A DNA stretch of 64,000 nucleotides, from positions 171,939-235,938 of the forward strand of contig JAZSRY010000013.1 in assembly GCA_045538735.1 (NCBI GenBank). Direction: 5' to 3'. Origin of the DNA: SIG459 sp045538735. GTDB taxonomy: Bacteria > Bacillota > Clostridia > Oscillospirales > Oscillospiraceae. Below are positions 7,858-16,802 of the stretch, one piece after another. How positions within the stretch are numbered: the stretch's first letter is position 1; every line of letters begins with the position of its first letter. Both the position numbers and the translations under genes were made by a program. The notes below the pieces were generated by a model, which worked only from the letters and a program-made list of their open reading frames with translations, ran no database searches and had not been told where the DNA came from.

Positions 7858-9081
7858 ATGAATAAGATAAAAAACGGTGCCTTAATGGTCGTAGTCGGAA
7901 CTATAGCTTATTTCTTCCTTGGAGTAATGTATGTCTGGTCCGTGCTTCGTATAGAAGTCAATAAGATTTTTCCTGATTATACTGCGGCACAGCTTTCCCT
8001 TTGCTTCACTCTTATGATGTCAACTTTCTGCGTCGGCGGATTTGTTGGCGGTAAAATTGTCCATAAGAAGACACCTGCGCTTTCTCTGCGCATAGGCTCG
8101 GTTTTGATTCTCCTCGGCTATCTGGGCGCGGGAATGATGCGTTTTCTTGAGGGAGAAAGCGCCCTTCGCCTTTTGTATCTGTCCTATTCCCTTGTCGGTG
8201 GTTTTGGAATAGGAATGGGATATAACGCTCTGATGGCAAATATCTCACCATGGTTTCCTGGAAAGGTTGGGCTTGTTACTGGCATAATGATGATGGGCAT
8301 GGGACTCAGCAGCGTTGTTTTTGCCTTTGTAATCGAATATATATGTCCGAAGATAGGAATCTTCAATGTTTTTATTATTATAGCTGCTGCGGTTTCCTTA
8401 ATGCTGTATATTTCCTCTTTTGTTGTAAAAAAACCTCCTCTTGCTTCTGCTGACAGCACTCAGGTTGAAGCCAAACCAAGTAAAAAACCAATAGAGATGA
8501 TCTCAAGTCTCAGCTTTTGGATTTATTTTCTGTGGAACACCTTTTCCGGCTGCAGCGGTTTGCTTGTCATAAATTCCGCGGCAAATATTGCGTCTTATTT
8601 CGGACTTGCAGCAAGTCTTGGAATGGTGATAAGTCTCTTCAACGGTTGCGGAAGACCTGTTGTTGGACTACTGGTTGATAAGCTTGGGCAATATAAAGCG
8701 ATGATGCTTCTTAATGTTATGCTTGTTGCCGCTGCTGTAATGCTTATAATTTCCGATAGAATCGGCATAAGGGCGCTGATGTTTGCCGGTATGATATTTG
8801 TTGGTATAGTATATGGCGGAGGAAGCACCATTGCAACGAAAGTTATTAACGACCTTTACGGTCCAAAGCATTTTGGAGTCAACCATAGCATAAGTAATTT
8901 CTGCGTCATAGCTGCATCGTTTATTGGACCTTATCTGAGCGGAATATTGCAGGACCGTTCGGGCGGCGGATTCACAAGCACCTTTTATATGCTGTTTGCT
9001 ATTTCAATCTTGATGCTCGTTTTAATTTTTGCCCTTATAATTGTAATTAGAAAAGAAAAAATAATTGCAAATTCCTATTGA
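7858..9081 (+). CDS. MFS transporter, OFA (oxalate/formate antiporter-like) family
   Basis: A 407-residue protein with about 12 hydrophobic segments. The N-terminus (FFLGVMYVWSVLR) and the GxGxGMGYNALMANISPWFPGK region (about residues 118-139) are typical of the OFA branch of the major facilitator superfamily, which moves small carboxylates. A basic central loop lies near residues 190-215. Start ATG behind CAGGAGTG. It has its own promoter, and its stop codon lies within the -35 element of the next promoter. A second OFA-like carrier lies at 56544. Substrate cannot be told from sequence. Confidence 0.85.
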   Translation: MNKIKNGALMVVVGTIAYFFLGVMYVWSVLRIEVNKIFPDYTAAQLSLCFTLMMSTFCVGGFVGGKIVHKKTPALSLRIGSVLILLGYLGAGMMRFLEGESALRLLYLSYSLVGGFGIGMGYNALMANISPWFPGKVGLVTGIMMMGMGLSSVVFAFVIEYICPKIGIFNVFIIIAAAVSLMLYISSFVVKKPPLASADSTQVEAKPSKKPIEMISSLSFWIYFLWNTFSGCSGLLVINSAANIASYFGLAASLGMVISLFNGCGRPVVGLLVDKLGQYKAMMLLNVMLVAAAVMLIISDRIGIRALMFAGMIFVGIVYGGGSTIATKVINDLYGPKHFGVNHSISNFCVIAASFIGPYLSGILQDRSGGGFTSTFYMLFAISILMLVLIFALIIVIRKEKIIANSY

Positions 9082-9106
9082 CAATATGTGTTTAATGATA
9101 TATAAT
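9078..9106 (+). promoter_or_regulatory. Consensus sigma-A promoter for Fur/rubrerythrin operon
   Basis: TTGACA, 17-bp spacer and TATAAT: a perfect consensus. The -35 overlaps the stop codon of the upstream MFS gene. Around the -10 and just after it are AT-rich half-sites (ATATAAT, ATTGTAA) that could be a poor PerR/Fur box and would allow autoregulation, but the spacing is not canonical. Confidence 0.8.
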
Positions 9107-9140
9107 CCTAATTGTAAAGAACAAGACAAAGGAGGTATAT

Positions 9141-9536
9141 ATGAAGGAACGCAATACTGTTCAAAAGGAAATCATATATTCTGCCCTTTGCCGGATGGCA
9201 AATCATCCAACGGCCGATGAGGTATATCTCTCGGTGCATGAGAGCCATCCTTCTATCAGCAGGGCAACGGTTTTCAGAGTGCTGAACAAGATGGCGGAAA
9301 ATGGCTCCATTATGAAGGTCAATATAACAAACGGAGCCGATCATTTCGACCATCAGGTTTTCAATCACTATCATGCCCACTGCAAAAGCTGCGGTGAAGT
9401 GTGTGATGTTAAGCTTGCTCCTCTTGTTATGCTTGAGGAAGGAAAGTTTGAAGCTGATAACAGTTTCAATATTACAGGTTATTCTCTGCAGTTTGACGGC
9501 TTATGCAGGAAATGTTCTGAAAAAGAAGGTGCTTGA
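9141..9536 (+). CDS. Fur-family metalloregulator, PerR-like by context
   Basis: A 131-residue Fur-superfamily repressor. The winged-helix part (residues 1-80) contains the recognition region SISRATVFRVLNKM. The C-terminal dimer domain has the HxH of NHYHAHC, followed by two CxxC pairs (CKSC and CRKC) for a structural zinc. ATG start behind AAAGGAGG. It is followed, 2 nt later, by a rubredoxin/rubrerythrin fusion, which fits a peroxide-sensing PerR role rather than iron-uptake Fur. Sequence alone does not separate PerR, Fur and Zur. Confidence 0.85.
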   Translation: MKERNTVQKEIIYSALCRMANHPTADEVYLSVHESHPSISRATVFRVLNKMAENGSIMKVNITNGADHFDHQVFNHYHAHCKSCGEVCDVKLAPLVMLEEGKFEADNSFNITGYSLQFDGLCRKCSEKEGA

Positions 9537-9538
9537 CT

Positions 9539-10786
9539 TTGGATGTAAAAGCATTCAGAAAAATGAGCTATGGTCTGTTTCTTCTAACCACGAAACATGG
9601 CGATAAGGAAAATGGATGTATTATAAACACTGCCATTCAGTGTGCTTCCGAGCCTAGAATGATCTCCATCTGTGTGATAAAGAAGAATCTCACCAATGAG
9701 CTCATTGAAAAATCCGGAAGATTTAACCTTACAGTGCTTTCCGAGAGTATTCCCTATGAAATCTACAGGGTTTTCGGAATGACAAGCGGCAGGGCAGAGG
9801 AGAAGTTCTCGTATTTCCCGGATGCTCCCATTTCTGAAAATGGGCTGAGATATCTTGCTGAAGGCAATGCGCTCTTCCAATGCAAGGTAGTTAGCTCTCA
9901 TGATTTGGGAAGTCACAAAATGTATATAGCTGAGCTTAGCGGCGCGAAGCTTCTTTCCGATGAAGCGTCAGCAACTTATGCTTATTATCAGTCCACTGTA
10001 AAAAATCAGGCACCTAAGCCGGATAAAAACGGATGGCGCTGCAAAATCTGCGGCTACATCCATGAGGGGGAAACTTTTACGGAAGATTTTATCTGCCCCC
10101 TGTGTAAGCACGGAGCCGAGGATTTTGAGAAAATCGGCTCAATTAACGAAGAAATTAAAATTATAAATAAAAATAATAATGAAAAAAGAGATTCTGTTAT
10201 GAAAAAGTTCGTTTGCAAAGTTTGCGGCTATGTCCACACCGGTGATTCCGCTCCCGCTGAGTGCCCTGTATGCCATGTTGGCGCACAGATGTTCGAAGAA
10301 GTCAAGGGCGAGATGAAGCTTGCTGCCGAGCATGATTACGGCGTATATGCAAAGACCGTTAAGAACAACCCCGATATCTCCGCTGAAGATAAAGCATACA
10401 TCTTCGAGCAGCTTATGGCAAACTTCCAGGGCGAGTGCAGCGAAGTCGGTATGTACCTGTGCATGGCACGTATTGCACACCGCGAGGGATATCCCGAGAT
10501 CGGTCTTTACTGGGAGAAGGCAGCATATGAGGAGGCAGAGCATGCCGCTAAATTTGCAGAGCTCCTGGGCGAGGATCTGGAGCCCAATATGAAAGCTACT
10601 ACCAAGGATAACCTGGCATGGCGCGTTGACTGCGAGTTCGGCGCTACAGCAGGTAAGGTTGACCTGGCTGTCTGCGCAAAGAAGAACGGCCTGGATGCTA
10701 TTCACGACACCGTCCATGAGATGGCCCGCGACGAAGCAAGACATGGTAAGGCACTGAAGGGTCTGTTGGAGCGCTACTTCAAGTAA
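9539..10786 (+). CDS. Flavin reductase-rubredoxin fused in frame to reverse rubrerythrin
   Basis: A 415-residue chain with four parts. Residues 1-155 are an FMN-binding flavin-reductase domain (VKAFRKMSYGLFLLTT), and about 165-210 are a rubredoxin (CKICGY .. CPLCK). Those two make the architecture called high-molecular-weight rubredoxin. About 224-255 are a second rubredoxin-like knuckle (CKVCGY .. CPVCH), and 262-415 a ferritin-like di-iron domain with helices carrying E..EAEHA and DEARHG. The last two parts form a reverse rubrerythrin, normally a separate gene starting at MKKF (here M221). Start chosen as TTG at 9539, 7 nt after AAGGTG. Probably an O2/peroxide reductase taking electrons from NAD(P)H through its own domains. 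An internal start at 10199 with a weak ribosome site is possible. Confidence 0.85.
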   Translation: MDVKAFRKMSYGLFLLTTKHGDKENGCIINTAIQCASEPRMISICVIKKNLTNELIEKSGRFNLTVLSESIPYEIYRVFGMTSGRAEEKFSYFPDAPISENGLRYLAEGNALFQCKVVSSHDLGSHKMYIAELSGAKLLSDEASATYAYYQSTVKNQAPKPDKNGWRCKICGYIHEGETFTEDFICPLCKHGAEDFEKIGSINEEIKIINKNNNEKRDSVMKKFVCKVCGYVHTGDSAPAECPVCHVGAQMFEEVKGEMKLAAEHDYGVYAKTVKNNPDISAEDKAYIFEQLMANFQGECSEVGMYLCMARIAHREGYPEIGLYWEKAAYEEAEHAAKFAELLGEDLEPNMKATTKDNLAWRVDCEFGATAGKVDLAVCAKKNGLDAIHDTVHEMARDEARHGKALKGLLERYFK

Positions 10787-10797
10787 TTATATTGTTG

Positions 10798-10829
10798 AGC
10801 AGGTGGGGCTTGTCCCCACCTGCTTTTTG
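10798..10829 (+). terminator. Terminator
   Basis: An 11-bp GC-rich stem (AGCAGGTGGGG and complement) with a 5-nt loop, then T5. It ends the Fur-rubrerythrin operon. Confidence 0.9.
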
Positions 10830-10864
10830 TGTTATGATTCATTTACACATATGAGGTGATGATC

Positions 10865-11362
10865 ATGGAAAAGAACAAAATAATAAGGCCACGAAACTAC
10901 CTGTATGAGTTCATTGTCATTTTTATTGGTCTTCTCCTTATAGGAATTTGGTGGATTATTTTACGGTCTACCTATAAGGCAATACTGTTCGGTTGCTTGT
11001 CATATTTAATTCTGGCGTGGTGCTCGCGTTTCATTTTTCAGAAGCACCATATGAATGGCATGAAGTTTTTGCGGGTAAGGAATTATTCCGATGCGGCAGT
11101 ATCATTCCAACAAAGCCACGATTTCTTCGAAAAGCACGCTTTTATCGATAAATATCGCGTTATTACAATGCTTTCCAGCAGCGCAATACCATATCAACAG
11201 ATGGCACTGAATAATATGGGTATTTGCTATTTGTATATGGGAGAGGATGCAAAGGCGTTGGATGTATTCAAGAAACTCGCAGAATTGAACAGCAATTATC
11301 CATATATCGACAAGACAATCGAGGAAATCGAAAAGCACATCGATGAAGCCGCAAGGCTCTGA
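10865..11362 (+). CDS. Small membrane protein with TPR-like C-terminus
   Basis: A 165-residue protein with two hydrophobic segments (about residues 13-34 and 38-58), followed by a soluble helical part. That part contains TPR-like pairs (ALNNMGICYLYMGEDAKALDVFKKLAEL, residues about 118-145), a helix-turn-helix protein-interaction repeat. ATG start preceded by GAGGTGAT; an in-frame GTG lies inside that ribosome site and is rejected. Monocistronic between two terminators. No specific function recognised. Confidence 0.65.
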   Translation: MEKNKIIRPRNYLYEFIVIFIGLLLIGIWWIILRSTYKAILFGCLSYLILAWCSRFIFQKHHMNGMKFLRVRNYSDAAVSFQQSHDFFEKHAFIDKYRVITMLSSSAIPYQQMALNNMGICYLYMGEDAKALDVFKKLAELNSNYPYIDKTIEEIEKHIDEAARL

Positions 11363-11402
11363 TGGTCAGCTGGATCGTTATTTCGGCTGATACACTAACA
11401 TT

Positions 11403-11436
11403 AAGGAAGCAGTTTTTACTGCTTCCTTTTTATTTT
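11403..11436 (+). terminator. Terminator
   Basis: An 11-bp stem (AAGGAAGCAGT and complement, loop TTTT) followed by a T-rich tract. The remaining 200 bases up to the next gene are AT-rich, with no convincing gene; a 60-codon frame there has no ribosome site. Confidence 0.85.
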
Positions 11437-11635
11437 TAAATATTTACTATACCAAAGAGGGTTTCAATAGTGACAGAACAATCTGTTGCTTTATCACCAA
11501 AACTAACCAGCTTTATAGAAATTATTAAACATTATACTAGTTTTATCTACAATATTAATTACTTGAATTTTGTAATAATTTGGTATATCCTAGGTCTAAG
11601 AACAAGTTTTGTTCAAATAAAAAGGAGGAGACCAT

Positions 11636-12319
11636 ATGAATTTTTCCACTAACTACATACAGGGCGTGACTGCTGTAATTAAAGAAGCTAAGAAACTGAA
11701 ACAGTATAAAGCCATGCATCTGGCTTTTGCAATCGTAATCGGCGTTCTTATGCTGCCCTTCGCAGTTGCTGCTCTTGGTTTTGCTGTTACCATTTATGTT
11801 TTCGGTTATCTCTTTTCCGTTATATCCGACCCTGTTCAGAAGCTGCACGAACTTCTCAGAGGTGAAGGCCGTGAACTGAAGCACGCATCCCAGTTCATCA
11901 TTTATTTTCTTTCCTGGGGCTTCATTTTCAGCGCTTACGCATTCCTTTCCATTCTGTCCGTTATTCTGAATATTCTCTATTGTATTTTTGCAATTCTTGC
12001 ATATATCTGCACCCTCGGCGGAATTAGGTTCCATGTCTTTGCACGCAATGAAGATATCTCCGTAGAAATTGAAGGAAAGCATAACCTTGTAGTTCTCATT
12101 GTTTTCGTCTCCGTGATGGGTGTCCTTCTCGTCCTTCTGCCCTTCATCAAGACTGTAATCTTTGCTGCTGAGCTGCCCGACGGATTCCTGACCTTCAAGC
12201 TCTTCCTCACCATTTTCGGAGCACAGATAATGGCTCTTAACGGTTGGAGAGCATTGTTTGCAGCTGTTTACTCTGCCTTTGTATTTGCCCCTATGACCAG
12301 AAAAAAGATTGAGGAATAA
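11636..12319 (+). CDS. Polytopic membrane protein of unknown function
   Basis: A 227-residue protein with five or six hydrophobic segments (about 28-60, 88-110, 112-135, 150-172, 180-200, 203-222) and short loops. ATG behind AAAGGAGGAG, an excellent ribosome site. No motif of a known transporter or enzyme was seen. It ends in a basic tail, MTRKKIEE. Monocistronic, with a bidirectional terminator downstream. Could be a DUF-type envelope protein. Confidence 0.65.
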   Translation: MNFSTNYIQGVTAVIKEAKKLKQYKAMHLAFAIVIGVLMLPFAVAALGFAVTIYVFGYLFSVISDPVQKLHELLRGEGRELKHASQFIIYFLSWGFIFSAYAFLSILSVILNILYCIFAILAYICTLGGIRFHVFARNEDISVEIEGKHNLVVLIVFVSVMGVLLVLLPFIKTVIFAAELPDGFLTFKLFLTIFGAQIMALNGWRALFAAVYSAFVFAPMTRKKIEE

Positions 12320-12330
12320 TCTTTATAATA

Positions 12331-12365
12331 AAAAAACAGGAGCCTGCATCAGGCTCCTGTTTTTT
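12331..12365. terminator. Bidirectional terminator
   Basis: Stem AAAAAACAGGAGCCTG with its complement, loop CAT. It serves the upstream membrane protein gene and the convergent SulP gene. Confidence 0.9.
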
Positions 12366-12369
12366 ATGT

Positions 12370-14019
12370 TTATTTAGCGTCGATGATTGCGGCGGCTCTT
12401 GCCAATGCGTCATCAATGTTGGCACAGAAGTTTTCTTCACCGATTTCTTCATATATACCGGCTTTATGGAAGAATTTCATAGGCTTTTCGTTGACGTGGC
12501 TCATGATGAGAGTAATGCCTTTTTTGTGGCAGGTTTTGATAAGTGATTCAAAGCTGTGAATGCCAGTTGCGTCAATGACGGGGACGGATCTCATACGGAT
12601 GATAACAACTTTATTCTTGCTTTGGCTGATAACACGGGTGAGCTTGTCTGCAGCGCCGAAGAATATGGGGCCGGTAATTTCGTAAACCATGGTGTTGCGG
12701 GGGACGGACTTGAAACGGATTGCTTCGGAATCGTCTTCGTCGTTAACGATTTTCCAGCCTTCGATGCTGGTTTCATCGCTCATCTTCTTCATAAAGAGCA
12801 CGAGAGCGAGGATGAGGCCTGCTACGATTGCAACTACAAGATCAAATATAACGGTCAGAAGGAAGGTTGCAATAAGGACCAGATAATCTGTTGCGGGAGC
12901 AGCTTTTATAATGCCCACAAATTCACGCCATTCGCTCATATTATAAGCGGTTATGAAGAGTATTGCAGCAATGGCAGGCATAGGGATAAGCTTAGCGTAG
13001 GGCATCAGAATGACAAGCATTGCAAAAAGTATTACAGCGTGTACCATTCCGGAAACGGGGCTGCGTCCGCCATTTTTAACATTTGCTGCGGTGCGGGCGA
13101 TTGCACCGGTAGCAGGAATACCGCCGAAAAGGGCAGAGCCGATATTACCTACGCCCTGAGCAATGAGCTCAGTGTTGGAGTTATGACGGGTACCCACCAT
13201 ACCATCAGCGACAACGCAGCTGAGGAGAGATTCAACGGCTGCCAGAATAGCGATGGTAAAAGCGTCGGGAAGAAGGTCAGTTATTGTTGCTAGGCTGAGA
13301 TTCTTGGGAAGAGTGAATGTAGGGGGAGCAGAGGTAATATCGGGATAAAGAGTGCCAATAGTGTTGACAGGCAGGTCGAAAAGACCAACAACAAGAGCAC
13401 AGACTATAACTGCAACAAGAGAGGGCGGAACTCTGGGGAGAAGGCGGGGGAGGAAGATGAGTATTGCAAGCGCAATAAGTCCTATAAGCACAGCCCAGAG
13501 GTTAATGGTATGGAAACTCCTGAAAACTTCAACAAGCTTCTCCAGGGTTTCTACGGGGCTATGGCTGAAGCTGAGACCAAAAAAGTCCTTAAGCTGACCG
13601 ATAAGAATTGTAACCGCAATACCGCTTGTAAAGCCGGTGGTAATGGTATAGGGGATAAATTTAATGAGTGCGCCAAGCTTGAATACACCCATGAGGATAA
13701 GCATAATACCCGCAAGAATAGTTGCAATAGCAAGGCCTTCAATTCCCTTGGTTGCAACAATACCGGCAACTATTGTTGCAAATGCTGCGGTGGGACCGCT
13801 TATCTGAACGCTGCTGCCGCCGAGAAACGCACATATAAAACCTGCGACAATGGCTGTATAAAGACCGACTGCAGGACCTACGCCGGATGCAATTGCAAGA
13901 GCTATGGAGAGGGGAAGAGCGATAATTGCAACGATAATACCTGCAATCAGATCATTTACAAACTGTTTTTTGCTGTATTTTTTCAGACCGCTGAAAAAAC
14001 TGGGCTTAAAAAATTTCAT
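12370..14019 (-). CDS. SulP-family anion transporter with STAS domain
   Basis: A 549-residue member of the SLC26/SulP family, which moves sulfate, bicarbonate, oxalate or other anions. Residues about 20-400 form the membrane core, with the family segments AIIALPLSIALAIASG and SVQISGPTAAF. Residues about 425-545 form a cytoplasmic STAS domain (VVIIRMRSVPVIDATGIHS). Length is typical. ATG start with only a weak GAGAGA ribosome site. Monocistronic. The anion cannot be predicted from sequence. Confidence 0.88.
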   Translation of the reverse strand: MKFFKPSFFSGLKKYSKKQFVNDLIAGIIVAIIALPLSIALAIASGVGPAVGLYTAIVAGFICAFLGGSSVQISGPTAAFATIVAGIVATKGIEGLAIATILAGIMLILMGVFKLGALIKFIPYTITTGFTSGIAVTILIGQLKDFFGLSFSHSPVETLEKLVEVFRSFHTINLWAVLIGLIALAILIFLPRLLPRVPPSLVAVIVCALVVGLFDLPVNTIGTLYPDITSAPPTFTLPKNLSLATITDLLPDAFTIAILAAVESLLSCVVADGMVGTRHNSNTELIAQGVGNIGSALFGGIPATGAIARTAANVKNGGRSPVSGMVHAVILFAMLVILMPYAKLIPMPAIAAILFITAYNMSEWREFVGIIKAAPATDYLVLIATFLLTVIFDLVVAIVAGLILALVLFMKKMSDETSIEGWKIVNDEDDSEAIRFKSVPRNTMVYEITGPIFFGAADKLTRVISQSKNKVVIIRMRSVPVIDATGIHSFESLIKTCHKKGITLIMSHVNEKPMKFFHKAGIYEEIGEENFCANIDDALARAAAIIDAK

Positions 14020-14163
14020 TTTTATCTCTCTCTTTTATTTGATATTATTTTTTACACAAAAGCTTTAATATTATAAACTTATTGCACAGATAATGCAACT
14101 GCTTTTTGAGCAATATGACAAAAATATTATTAATCATATTATAATTGTTTCATTATAAAGCAA

Positions 14164-14192
14164 TTGATTTTGAAATGATTTGAATGTATAAT
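14164..14192 (+). promoter_or_regulatory. Sigma-A-type promoter for ppa
   Basis: TTGATT, 17-bp spacer, TATAAT, 30 bp before the pyrophosphatase start codon. Confidence 0.7.
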
Positions 14193-14222
14193 TATAATAT
14201 AAACTATAAAGTGAGGTAAATT

Positions 14223-14753
14223 ATGAATATATGGCATGGAATTGACCCCAAGCGTATCTCTCCCGAAGATTTTATTGCTGTTATTGAGATCAGCAAGGGA
14301 AGCAAGAAAAAATATGAGTTGGACAAGGAAACCGGCATGCTTATTCTTGACCGCGTACTTTATACCTCCACTCATTATCCCGCAAACTATGGTTTTATCC
14401 CCCGTTCTTATGGCGATGACGGAGATCCCCTTGATGTTCTTGTTATTTGTTCCGAGGTTCTTGAACCCCTTACCCTCGTTCGCTGCTATCCTATAGGCTA
14501 TATTTCCATGCTCGATGGCGGTAAGCGTGACGAGAAGATAATCTGCATTCCCTTTGCAGACCCCGTTTATAACACGATTAAGGATATAATGGAGCTTCCC
14601 AATCATACATTTGACGAGATGGCTCATTTCTTTACTGTTTATAAAGCCCTGGAAGGTAAGGAGACCGTAGCAGGAGATGTCAGCGGAAGAGACGGTGCCG
14701 TTGAAGTTATTAAAGAAGCCCTTGATAACTATATCAATAATTTCTGCAAATAA
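14223..14753 (+). CDS. ppa: Inorganic pyrophosphatase, family I
   Basis: A 176-residue soluble enzyme that hydrolyses pyrophosphate to two phosphates, pulling biosynthetic reactions forward. It has the family I signature DDGDPLDVL (residues 62-70), the substrate-binding region YTSTHYPANYGFIP and the later DGGKRDEKI. Length matches the 175-residue family norm. ATG behind GTGAGG. Monocistronic with its own promoter and terminator. Confidence 0.95.
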   Translation: MNIWHGIDPKRISPEDFIAVIEISKGSKKKYELDKETGMLILDRVLYTSTHYPANYGFIPRSYGDDGDPLDVLVICSEVLEPLTLVRCYPIGYISMLDGGKRDEKIICIPFADPVYNTIKDIMELPNHTFDEMAHFFTVYKALEGKETVAGDVSGRDGAVEVIKEALDNYINNFCK

Positions 14754-14754
14754 A

Positions 14755-14789
14755 AAAAGAGACAGGCTTTTAGCCTGCCTCTTTTATTT
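14755..14789. terminator. Bidirectional terminator
   Basis: AAAAGAGACAGGC paired with GCCTGCCTCTTTT (one mismatch), loop TTTTA, between ppa and the convergent M42 peptidase gene. Confidence 0.85.
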
Positions 14790-14792
14790 TAG

Positions 14793-15830
14793 TCAATCAA
14801 GTATGTAGGAGAGAAGAAGATCAAGGGTTGCATTGAGACCTTCAATATGTGTTCTCTCCATTCCGTGGCTGCAGTAAACTGCCATTCCGAATGCTGCAGC
14901 GCGGAGATTATTTCCAGCGCGTTGGGATGCATTGGCATCCGTTCCGTAGCGGTAGAAGATGTCCACAGCATGGCTTATTCCGTTGCGCTCTGCAAGTTCA
15001 ATAAGCTCGCTTGTGAGAGCATAGTTATAAGGTGCGGTGTTGTCCTTTGCGCATATGCTGACAGCTTTTTCGTTTCCATCAAGGTCAGGACCAATGAGAC
15101 CGATATCGATTGCAATAAAATCGCTTACGCCCTCGGGAACATATGTTCCGCCGAGACCCACTTCCTCGGAGTAGGGGAAAGCGAGAATAGTGCGGTATTT
15201 GGGCTTAAGACCATTGTCCTTAAGGCATTTAATCATATTGAAGCAAATTGCAGCGGCGGCTTTGTCATCGATAAAACGGCTCTTAATATAACCTTTTTCA
15301 GTGAGCTGGAAACGGGGCTCAATGGATATAGGATCGCCGTGGCGAATGCCAAGAGCGACAACATCTTCTTTGCTGTGAACATCCTCATCGAGAATAATCA
15401 TAATGTTGTCTGCGTCTCTGGACATAGTTCTTGCATCCTCAAAAACATGGACAGAGTGAGAAGTAATGGTAACAAGTCCGCTGTAGCTTCTGCCTTCGCG
15501 GGTGTGGATATGAACGGTTTCGCCCTCTATGGAACTGAAGTTAATTCCGCCAAGCTGACGAACGCGAATCATGCCGTTGCTGTCTATACAGCGGACAATA
15601 AGACCGATAGTATCAAGATGAGCGCCTATCATAACGGTCTTGCTGTTATCACAGCCATCCAGAGTTATATATGCAGTGGATTTATTGTCATAGCTTACGG
15701 AGCAGCCCAGAGAAGAAGCGATCTCCTCAATAACTGGATTCATCTCTCTGAAATAACCGACAGGAGAAGGAACATTAACGAGCTTTTCAAAAAGAGAAAC
15801 GGTATACATAGGGTCATAGTTATATTTCAT
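14793..15830 (-). CDS. M42-family metallopeptidase (first of three)
   Basis: A 345-residue cytosolic di-metal aminopeptidase/deblocking enzyme of the FrvX/PepA-M42 type. It shows AHLDTIG (first metal His-Asp), SRFIDDKAAAA (bridging Asp), PYSEEVGLGG (catalytic Glu pair), IDIG and the final CSHGMERTH. I start it at the ATG behind AACGGAGG (15830); an upstream extension in the same frame has no ribosome site and crosses a terminator. Likely trims or deblocks short peptides. Two paralogues lie at 23.7-25.8 kb. Confidence 0.85.
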   Translation of the reverse strand: MKYNYDPMYTVSLFEKLVNVPSPVGYFREMNPVIEEIASSLGCSVSYDNKSTAYITLDGCDNSKTVMIGAHLDTIGLIVRCIDSNGMIRVRQLGGINFSSIEGETVHIHTREGRSYSGLVTITSHSVHVFEDARTMSRDADNIMIILDEDVHSKEDVVALGIRHGDPISIEPRFQLTEKGYIKSRFIDDKAAAAICFNMIKCLKDNGLKPKYRTILAFPYSEEVGLGGTYVPEGVSDFIAIDIGLIGPDLDGNEKAVSICAKDNTAPYNYALTSELIELAERNGISHAVDIFYRYGTDANASQRAGNNLRAAAFGMAVYCSHGMERTHIEGLNATLDLLLSYILD

Positions 15831-15890
15831 TATTGAGCCTCCGTTGTTTATGATGTAAGCATTATAGCATATGAAAAAATAATAATAAAG

Positions 15891-15919
15891 AAAAAAGGAG
15901 CTCAAATGAGCTCCTTTTT
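15891..15919 (-). terminator. Terminator after SDR gene
   Basis: Stem AAAAAAGGAGCTC with GAGCTCCTTTTT, loop AAAT, downstream of the short-chain dehydrogenase gene. Confidence 0.85.
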
Positions 15920-15936
15920 GTAATAATTTGGATAAA

Positions 15937-16737
15937 TCAGGGACGAAGACCCATGCCGCCCTCAAGAGTAAGGGTCTCGCCGGTGAGATACTTGAAGTCG
16001 GGGTGAGCCAGCTGAACGCAGACGCGTCCGATTTCGGTTTCAACATTGCCGTAATGACCCATGGGAGGCATTTTTACATTGGCTTTGAATGCTTCGGGAT
16101 AAGCGTTTGCCCAGTTTTCAAGCTGTGCGGTCCATGCAAGAGGGCAGATAACATTGACGTTTATGCCGTCGGGACCCCATTCTGTGGCGGCAACACGGCT
16201 GAGACCGCGGATGCCTTCTTTTGCTGCAGCGTAGGCAGACTGGCCGAAGTTTCCGAAAAGTCCTGCGCCGGAAGCGAAATTAATGACGCTGCCGCGGGAT
16301 TCCTTGAGATAGGGGTAGCATGCTTTCATATAGTAGAAAGCTGCATAAAGGCCGGAATAAAGGGCAAGATTAAACTGTTCGGTGCTGTGGTCGGCGAGAG
16401 GAACGCCGGAAGCGGAGGCCTGAGCATTGTTGATGAGGACATCAATTCTGCCAAAGGACTCAATGGTCTTGTCAACAACTGCTTTTACAACAGCTTCGTT
16501 GTCAGCATTAGCAGAAACATCGGCCTGAACATAGAGAACATTTACTCCGTAAAGTCTTTCGAGTTCTTCTTTTGCTTCTTCAAGTTTTTTAACATTGCGT
16601 CCGGTAATGACGATGTTGGCACCTTCCTTGGCGTAAGCGGTTGCAATTCCGTATCCAATGGAGCCGCAAGTTCCGTCAGAAAGAGTGGCGCGGCCGGCGC
16701 CGGTGATGATAACGGTTTTTCCGGTCAAAAATCCCAT
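15937..16737 (-). CDS. Short-chain dehydrogenase/reductase
   Basis: A 266-residue NAD(P)-dependent oxidoreductase of the classical SDR fold. The catalytic YAAAK is at about residues 169-173, with the preceding Ser in NFASGAG, and NNA (LINNAQ) stabilises the core. The glycine-rich loop is expanded: TGAGRATLSDGTCGSIGYG in place of the usual TGxxxGIG. The closing EGGMG is normal. It is a single gene divergent from a D-2-hydroxyacid dehydrogenase. Substrate unknown. Confidence 0.85.
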   Translation of the reverse strand: MGFLTGKTVIITGAGRATLSDGTCGSIGYGIATAYAKEGANIVITGRNVKKLEEAKEELERLYGVNVLYVQADVSANADNEAVVKAVVDKTIESFGRIDVLINNAQASASGVPLADHSTEQFNLALYSGLYAAFYYMKACYPYLKESRGSVINFASGAGLFGNFGQSAYAAAKEGIRGLSRVAATEWGPDGINVNVICPLAWTAQLENWANAYPEAFKANVKMPPMGHYGNVETEIGRVCVQLAHPDFKYLTGETLTLEGGMGLRP

Positions 16738-16802
16738 AATATAATTCCTTTCGTAATGTTTTATTCTTATGATTAAATTATAAAAGTTTGTAGCATTTTT
16801 GT

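Noticed and set aside
11470..11652. 60-codon frame in an AT-rich gap
   Set aside because: No ribosome site, low-complexity composition, and it overlaps the strong start of the next gene.
14793..16046. Longer N-terminus for the first M42 peptidase
   Set aside because: The extension runs through a terminator and overlaps the SDR gene; a good ribosome site marks the ATG at 15830.
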